Source of the DNA: Nitrospira sp. UBA5698
GTDB taxonomy: Bacteria > Nitrospirota > Nitrospiria > Nitrospirales > Nitrospiraceae
Assembly: GCA_002420115.1 (NCBI GenBank)
Contig: DIHK01000048.1
Coordinates: forward strand, 60,782-79,519
Reading direction: 5' to 3'
Length of the DNA stretch: 18,738 bases
Under the pieces are notes generated by a model. The model saw only the letters and a list, made by a program, of their open reading frames with translations. It did no database searches and was not told where the DNA came from. How positions within the stretch are numbered: the first letter of the stretch is position 1; each line of letters starts with the position of its first letter. A program made the translations under genes and the position numbers. Below are positions 16,120 to 18,738 of this stretch, piece after piece.

Positions 16120-17013
16120 ATGCCTGTAAGTCAGCAACCAGATGGAATGGATTCTGATCACCTAGGATTTTCGCGCGAAGGGATTCTGCATCTTGTTCAG
16201 CAGTTGCGCGGAGGAGCCAAGGGGCGATTACCCTACGACAACATTCGATTATGTATCTCTGTGATCGTATCTGCCCTAACAAAGCGGCGCATTTATGGAA
16301 CTTATAGCTTCCATGATGACCTTCTCGTTCACCGCGCAAGGCAAATCAGTAACAAGAAATGGTTTATGTCAGCGAACGAATTGGGGCCACCTCTGCCCGA
16401 ACAAACCAAAATCTATGGACGTTGCCACCAACCGAGTCGCCCGCTGTATTACTGCTCACTCTATGAAGATACGGCGCTTTCCGAAGTCAACGCCGAATTA
16501 CACGAGCAGTATGTCATTTCGACCTTTACACTGTCCAAAGGTAGCATTCTTGTGCCGATTGGAGAACTCGATTACTTTCGACGTACTGGTCAAACTTATA
16601 TGGGCAGCCAGACTCCCTATTCTGCAGATCCCTACAAGGAAGCATTAGCCAAAGAGGATGGGGTTGAGTGCGCGCTATTCGATGCGTTCATGGCGGATGA
16701 ATTCATTAGGCCAGCGACAACTCAGGTGGATTATAAGGTAACAAGTGCGTTTGCTGATGTTCTGCTATATTCCGACTGGAGTCTGCAATCTCCAATCGAT
16801 GCTATCGTTTATCCAAGTGTTGCTTTTCGTGAGGGGCTGAACTTTGCCATCCGGCCTCAAGCATATAGAGCAAAGCTAAAGTTGGTCGAAGCGAAGACGA
16901 AGATCATCGAAATCTCCGACGTTCTCGGCTATGGGATTTTTGAATATCAAACTTTAGCAACACTGAAGTCGGTGAATCCGGACGGGTACCTCAACTGGGA
17001 AACAGTGGAGTGA
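16120..17013 (+). CDS. RES-domain protein (putative NAD-consuming toxin)
   Basis: A 297-aa protein whose 70-260 region fits the RES domain, an ADP-ribosyltransferase-like fold. Characterised members destroy cellular NAD+ by hydrolysis or phosphorolysis and arrest growth. Matching features: Arg73 (HRARQ), the block YGRCHQPSRPLYY with Arg101 and Tyr110/111, ALSEV with Glu122, and the distal DAIVYPSV with Ser233 followed by G-L-N-F-A. These correspond to the Arg/Tyr/Glu/Ser set of the family. The N-terminal ~65 residues are extra compared with short RES toxins. No Xre-type antitoxin is fused or adjacent: only 29 bp separate it from ppx, and the next HTH gene (17385) is of the HigA type. It has no clear ribosome binding site and looks more AT-rich than its left neighbours, suggesting recent acquisition. 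Confidence 0.78.
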   Translation: MPVSQQPDGMDSDHLGFSREGILHLVQQLRGGAKGRLPYDNIRLCISVIVSALTKRRIYGTYSFHDDLLVHRARQISNKKWFMSANELGPPLPEQTKIYGRCHQPSRPLYYCSLYEDTALSEVNAELHEQYVISTFTLSKGSILVPIGELDYFRRTGQTYMGSQTPYSADPYKEALAKEDGVECALFDAFMADEFIRPATTQVDYKVTSAFADVLLYSDWSLQSPIDAIVYPSVAFREGLNFAIRPQAYRAKLKLVEAKTKIIEISDVLGYGIFEYQTLATLKSVNPDGYLNWETVE

Positions 17014-17144
17014 AAGTTGTTCTCTGGAATTGCGCTCCTGGTGGGCAGGCTGGTTTGTTAGCGAGAAAGCTGTGTTAAGGTTGGTTCAGGGTAAGGACTC
17101 TTGCGCATCTCCTGCCATCCGGAATGAAATCTGGCCAGGCAACC

Positions 17145-17280
17145 CTCAAACCCCTTACTTCTGCGAATACCACCGATAGCCCTTGTTTTCCGTGAACTGG
17201 GCTTTCGGGGCACCGTCGGGTTTGTCCAGTAGCAGCACTTTGAAGTCTTGAAGAGCGAACCAAGCTAGGTAGGCGAGGTC
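17145..17280 (-). repeat. Repeat copy A: 3' remnant of an unrecognised minus-strand gene
   Basis: Read on the minus strand, 17280-17155 gives 41 codons ending in ...AQFTENKGYRWYSQK and TAA. The 111 bp from 17159 are about 81% identical to copy B (offset 592 bp). The encoded tail is 30/36 identical, and many of the 21 base differences are synonymous, which marks this as the true former reading frame. The 19 bp at 17145-17163, spanning the stop and its 3' flank, are identical to the last 19 bp of the window (copy C). No upstream part of the gene remains: homology stops between about 17265 and 17295, where a HigB remnant begins. The parent protein family is not recognised. The 141 bp between the RES gene and this repeat hold nothing identifiable. 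Confidence 0.75.
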
Positions 17281-17294
17281 GTGGTGTGTGCTTG

Positions 17295-17375
17295 ATGGAC
17301 AAGGACCAGGGGCGAATTTGCTTTCTCTGGCGAGAGGGCCATGCGGAGCGTGTTCAGGTCGTCGATTACCATTGA
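17295..17375 (+). pseudogene. higB: 5'-truncated higB toxin remnant
   Basis: The last 26 codons before TGA at 17373-17375 read MDKDQGRICFLW...VQVVDYH. The R-I-C-F-x-W core and the V-Q-V-V-D-Y-H ending are the signature C-terminus of HigB/RelE-type ribosome-dependent mRNA interferases, which are normally about 90-95 aa. The first ~65 residues are missing and are replaced by repeat copy A. Catalytic function is therefore lost. The stop lies 9 bp before the higA ATG, exactly where a higB gene belongs in a higBA operon, which supports the call independently. Confidence 0.72.
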
Positions 17376-17384
17376 GGAGGGGCC

Positions 17385-17687
17385 ATGTCTAAGTCTCGTA
17401 TTGAACCAATACATCCGGGTGCGTATCTGAAGGAAATTCTAGATGAGCTAGCAGTGTCGCAGTATCGACTGGCCCAGGAACTTAGCGTGCCTGCTATGTG
17501 TATTAGCCATGTGGTGCGTGGGCAGCGGCCTATGACGGCAGAGTTGGCGTTACGCCTTGGCCGGTATCTTAACCAGAGTCCGCAGTACTGGCTTCACTTG
17601 CAGAGCCGCTACGATCTCGATATTGCTGAGGATCAGATTGGGAATCGCGTCATGAAGGAGGTGCGAAGGTCTAAAGCAGTTGCATAG
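17385..17687 (+). CDS. higA: HigA-family antitoxin (XRE HTH)
   Basis: A 100-aa protein of the HigA/VapI type, the antitoxin and autorepressor of HigBA systems. The N-terminus IEPIHPGAYLKEILDELAVS and the helix-turn-helix (QYRLAQELSVPAMCISHVV, then the RGQRPMTAELALRLGRYL segment) are diagnostic. The following SPQYWLHLQSRYDLDIAED completes the domain. The ATG at 17385 has a near-perfect GAGGAGG (17374-17380) overlapping the end of the higB remnant. The protein is intact although its toxin is truncated, so it is an orphan antitoxin. It might still bind operators or neutralise related toxins elsewhere (inference). Its original promoter, upstream of higB, appears to have been replaced by repeat A sequence. 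Confidence 0.9.
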   Translation: MSKSRIEPIHPGAYLKEILDELAVSQYRLAQELSVPAMCISHVVRGQRPMTAELALRLGRYLNQSPQYWLHLQSRYDLDIAEDQIGNRVMKEVRRSKAVA

Positions 17688-17746
17688 GGGGCTGGCGCTG
17701 CTTTATGGCACTGCATGCCCATTTTGCGTCTCACACCTTTCACGTC

Positions 17747-17861
17747 TCATTTCTGCGAATATCACCGATAGCCTTTGTTCTCGGTGAACTGGGCTTTCGG
17801 GGCGCCGCCTGGTTTTTCTCGCAACAGTACCTTGAGGTCTTGCAGGCCGAACCAGGCGGGG
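17747..17861 (-). repeat. Repeat copy B: decayed 3' remnant of the same gene
   Basis: The minus strand encodes AWFGLQDLKVLLREKPGG..., ...AQFTENKGYR, then TGA at 17762-17764 where copy A has TGG (Trp), then YSQK and a second TGA at 17747-17749. Homology to copy A begins at about 17750 and ends near 17861; beyond it the sequence differs. The 3' flank differs from copies A and C. It lies between the higA stop and the promoter of the next toxin-antitoxin pair, in the same orientation as A and C. Confidence 0.75.
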
Positions 17862-17884
17862 ACAGTCTCTCGCGGTACGGCTCG

Positions 17885-17914
17885 TTGAACTAACTATCAA
17901 TAAACTTATATAAT
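17885..17914 (+). promoter_or_regulatory. Sigma-70 promoter of the RelE-type TA operon, with palindrome
   Basis: TTGAAC (17885-17890) and a perfect TATAAT (17909-17914) are separated by 18 bp. The -10 overlaps a perfect palindrome, TTATATAA (17906-17913), a plausible operator for the HTH antitoxin. The expected start near 17920-17923 coincides with the ATG at 17922, so the mRNA would be leaderless. Confidence 0.6.
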
Positions 17915-17921
17915 GTCCACG

Positions 17922-18242
17922 ATGAAACCCTTGGTGTTTGTCGGATCGAGCCGTGACGACCTCAGAGAATTTCCGGCAGAAGCCAGACGAGCAGCGGGGT
18001 TCGAATTAGGGTTCGTTCAACGCGGGTTGGAGCCTTCGGACTGGAAGTCGCTGAAAGAAGTGGGCGCTGGTGTCCGAGAGATTCGGATCCATGTCTTGGG
18101 TGAATGGCGCGTGCTCTACGTCGCAAAGTTTGCCAAGGCGGTGTATGTGCTTCATGTGTTCCAGAAGAAAACGCAGAAAACCAGGAGGGACGACATTGCA
18201 CTGGCACGTGAGCGGTATAGCATGATCGGAGAACGGATATGA
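17922..18242 (+). CDS. RelE/ParE-superfamily toxin, phage-derived Gp49-like type
   Basis: A 106-aa toxin of the Gp49-like (HigB-2) type, predicted to cleave mRNA at the ribosome. Family features are visible: an N-terminal strand (KPLVFVGSSRDDLREFP), a helix with ARRAAGFELGFVQRG, the block KEVGAGVREIRIHV, then EWRVLYVAKFAKAVYVLHVFQKK. The terminal helix TRRDDIALARERYSMI completes the domain. Length is normal and the gene seems intact. The ATG at 17922 is chosen over the ATG at 17913 because the latter starts inside the TATAAT box. There is no Shine-Dalgarno, consistent with leaderless initiation. Its stop overlaps the antitoxin start (ATGA at 18239-18242), so toxin and antitoxin are translationally coupled, toxin first. 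Confidence 0.88.
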   Translation: MKPLVFVGSSRDDLREFPAEARRAAGFELGFVQRGLEPSDWKSLKEVGAGVREIRIHVLGEWRVLYVAKFAKAVYVLHVFQKKTQKTRRDDIALARERYSMIGERI

Positions 18243-18523
18243 AAAAGAAAATGACCAAATCGAGCGGCAATGTCTTTCTAGATCTTGGGTTTGATCCAGC
18301 TGAAGCGGCAGTGCTTCAAATGCGATCGAACCTCATGAGCGATCTTCGTCTCTATATTGAGAAGCATAAGCTGACTCAAGCAGAAGCTGCCAAGCGACTT
18401 GGAATTTCACAGTCGCGGGTGTCCGACCTCGTACGTGGGAAATGGGACAAATTCAGTCTCGAAATGCTCATTACTCTTGAAGCACGCCTTGGACGGACAA
18501 TTCGAGTTGAATTTGCAGCTTGA
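18239..18523 (+). CDS. HTH antitoxin partner of the Gp49-like toxin
   Basis: A 94-aa XRE-type antitoxin of the HTH_37 kind found with Gp49-like toxins. The N-terminal SSGNVFLDLGFDPAEAAVLQ segment is typical. The helix-turn-helix LTQAEAAKRLGISQSRVSDL is followed by VRGKWDKFSLEMLITLEARLG and a short terminal strand (RTIRVEFAA). It should bind and neutralise the toxin at 17922-18242 and repress the shared promoter, probably at the palindrome over the -10 box (inference). The ATG at 18239 overlaps the toxin stop as ATGA; a second Met at 18251 is also possible. Both partners are complete, so this pair is likely functional. Confidence 0.9.
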   Translation: MKKKMTKSSGNVFLDLGFDPAEAAVLQMRSNLMSDLRLYIEKHKLTQAEAAKRLGISQSRVSDLVRGKWDKFSLEMLITLEARLGRTIRVEFAA

Positions 18524-18557
18524 GGAAGCTGCTTACTGCAGAGAATTGCAAAGTAGT

Positions 18558-18585
18558 GAGAGAGGATTTCTCTCCAGCGTTTTTT
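18558..18585 (+). terminator. Possible weak terminator after the TA operon
   Basis: GAGAGA (18558-18563) and TCTCTC (18569-18574) form a 6-bp stem around GGATT. Six Ts follow at 18580-18585 after a 5-nt spacer. The stem is short and the spacer is longer than usual, so termination would be inefficient. The rest of 18524-18700 shows no gene. Confidence 0.35.
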
Positions 18586-18700
18586 CCTCTTCCCTCTTCA
18601 ACTAGGGGAAGCATGGTTGGTTCTCCACTGCGCGTATTGACCGAGCACCGCCCTCGATAGAAGAATTCGATAATTTCTGCGTGGGCGGTCAGCGGGCACA

Positions 18701-18722
18701 GAGAGCTAACCTGGTAGCTCTC
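18701..18722. repeat. 8-bp perfect inverted repeat beside repeat copy C
   Basis: GAGAGCTA (18701-18708) and TAGCTCTC (18715-18722) flank ACCTGG. It abuts the stop-codon side of copy C and could be a terminator stem for a leftward gene entering from the right, although no U-tract follows, or a recombination-associated structure. Confidence 0.5.
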
Positions 18723-18738
18723 AAACCCCTTACTTCTG
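18720..18738 (-). repeat. Repeat copy C (first 19 bp, cut by the window end)
   Basis: The last 19 bases are identical to 17145-17163 of copy A, including the minus-strand TAA stop, the Lys and Gln codons before it, and the 3' flank. A third copy of the same gene end therefore begins here. Whether it is another remnant or the full-length gene cannot be seen. Confidence 0.6.

Noticed and set aside
17075..17302. Minus-strand 75-aa ORF (and its counterpart at 17703-17900) as genes
   Set aside because: They read the repeats in a frame less conserved than the one ending in ...GYRWYSQK, and the first runs antisense through the higB remnant.
17014..18738. Integron-like gene cassette array with attC sites
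   Set aside because: The repeats flank small TA genes as in chromosomal integrons, but I find no RYYYAAC/GTTRRRY core pairs or attC-like stem, no integrase, and the repeat encodes a protein tail.
17145..18738. CRISPR array
   Set aside because: Repeats are over 100 bp, only about 81% identical, spaced 600-1000 bp apart and contain coding remnants.

Overview
The window reads as an 18.7-kb piece of a moderately GC-rich bacterial chromosome. A dense, mostly rightward-transcribed housekeeping block (about 1-16,090) runs into an accessory toxin-antitoxin block at the right end (about 16,100-18,738). Separate small PurQ and PurL, a PurF with a [4Fe-4S] cysteine set, a PilZ protein and a recG / coiled-coil / ppx cluster would suit a Nitrospira-like (Nitrospirota) genome. 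That assignment rests on gene content and protein style only; there is no rRNA or other marker here to prove it.

Layout: (1) 77-5147 holds purine biosynthesis genes purQ, purL and purF. A small exported protein gene and a strong hairpin sit between purQ and purL. (2) 5167-5499 is a PilZ-domain protein. (3) 5734-8940 is a likely operon: a 79-aa protein of unknown function, a metallo-beta-lactamase-fold protein with an eroded metal site, a TPR protein, a 145-aa protein of unknown function and a SAM-dependent methyltransferase. The last four are joined by ATGA or GTGA stop/start overlaps. (4) 8825-9274 (minus) is a four-helix membrane protein whose 3' end overlaps the methyltransferase 3' end. 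(5) 9275-9802 is gene-free and carries a (TTC)9 microsatellite and a potential RBS-masking element. (6) 9803-10678 is an exported protein with four PQQ-like beta repeats. It converges on a minus-strand membrane-anchored TPR/gluzincin metallopeptidase (10724-12139). (7) 12272-16090 is recG, a small coiled-coil protein and a Ppx/GppA phosphatase, tightly packed.

The most unusual part is 16,120-18,738. A RES-domain protein (NAD-consuming toxin fold) has no visible antitoxin partner. It is followed by two toxin-antitoxin loci: a HigA antitoxin preceded by only the last ~26 codons of its HigB toxin, and a complete Gp49/RelE-type toxin with an HTH antitoxin. Each locus has, on its left, a copy of the same minus-strand gene 3' end (copies A and B, about 81% identical over 111 bp). 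The first 19 bp of a third copy (C) are the last bases of the window. The repeats look like coding remnants: the encoded tail peptide is 30/36 identical between A and B, and B carries an in-frame TGA. The pattern suggests successive insertions or duplications at one gene's 3' end, with TA modules between the copies. The parent gene is not recognised and probably lies just beyond the right edge.

Limits: all calls are by eye from translations and motifs. Promoters and terminators are pattern matches only.
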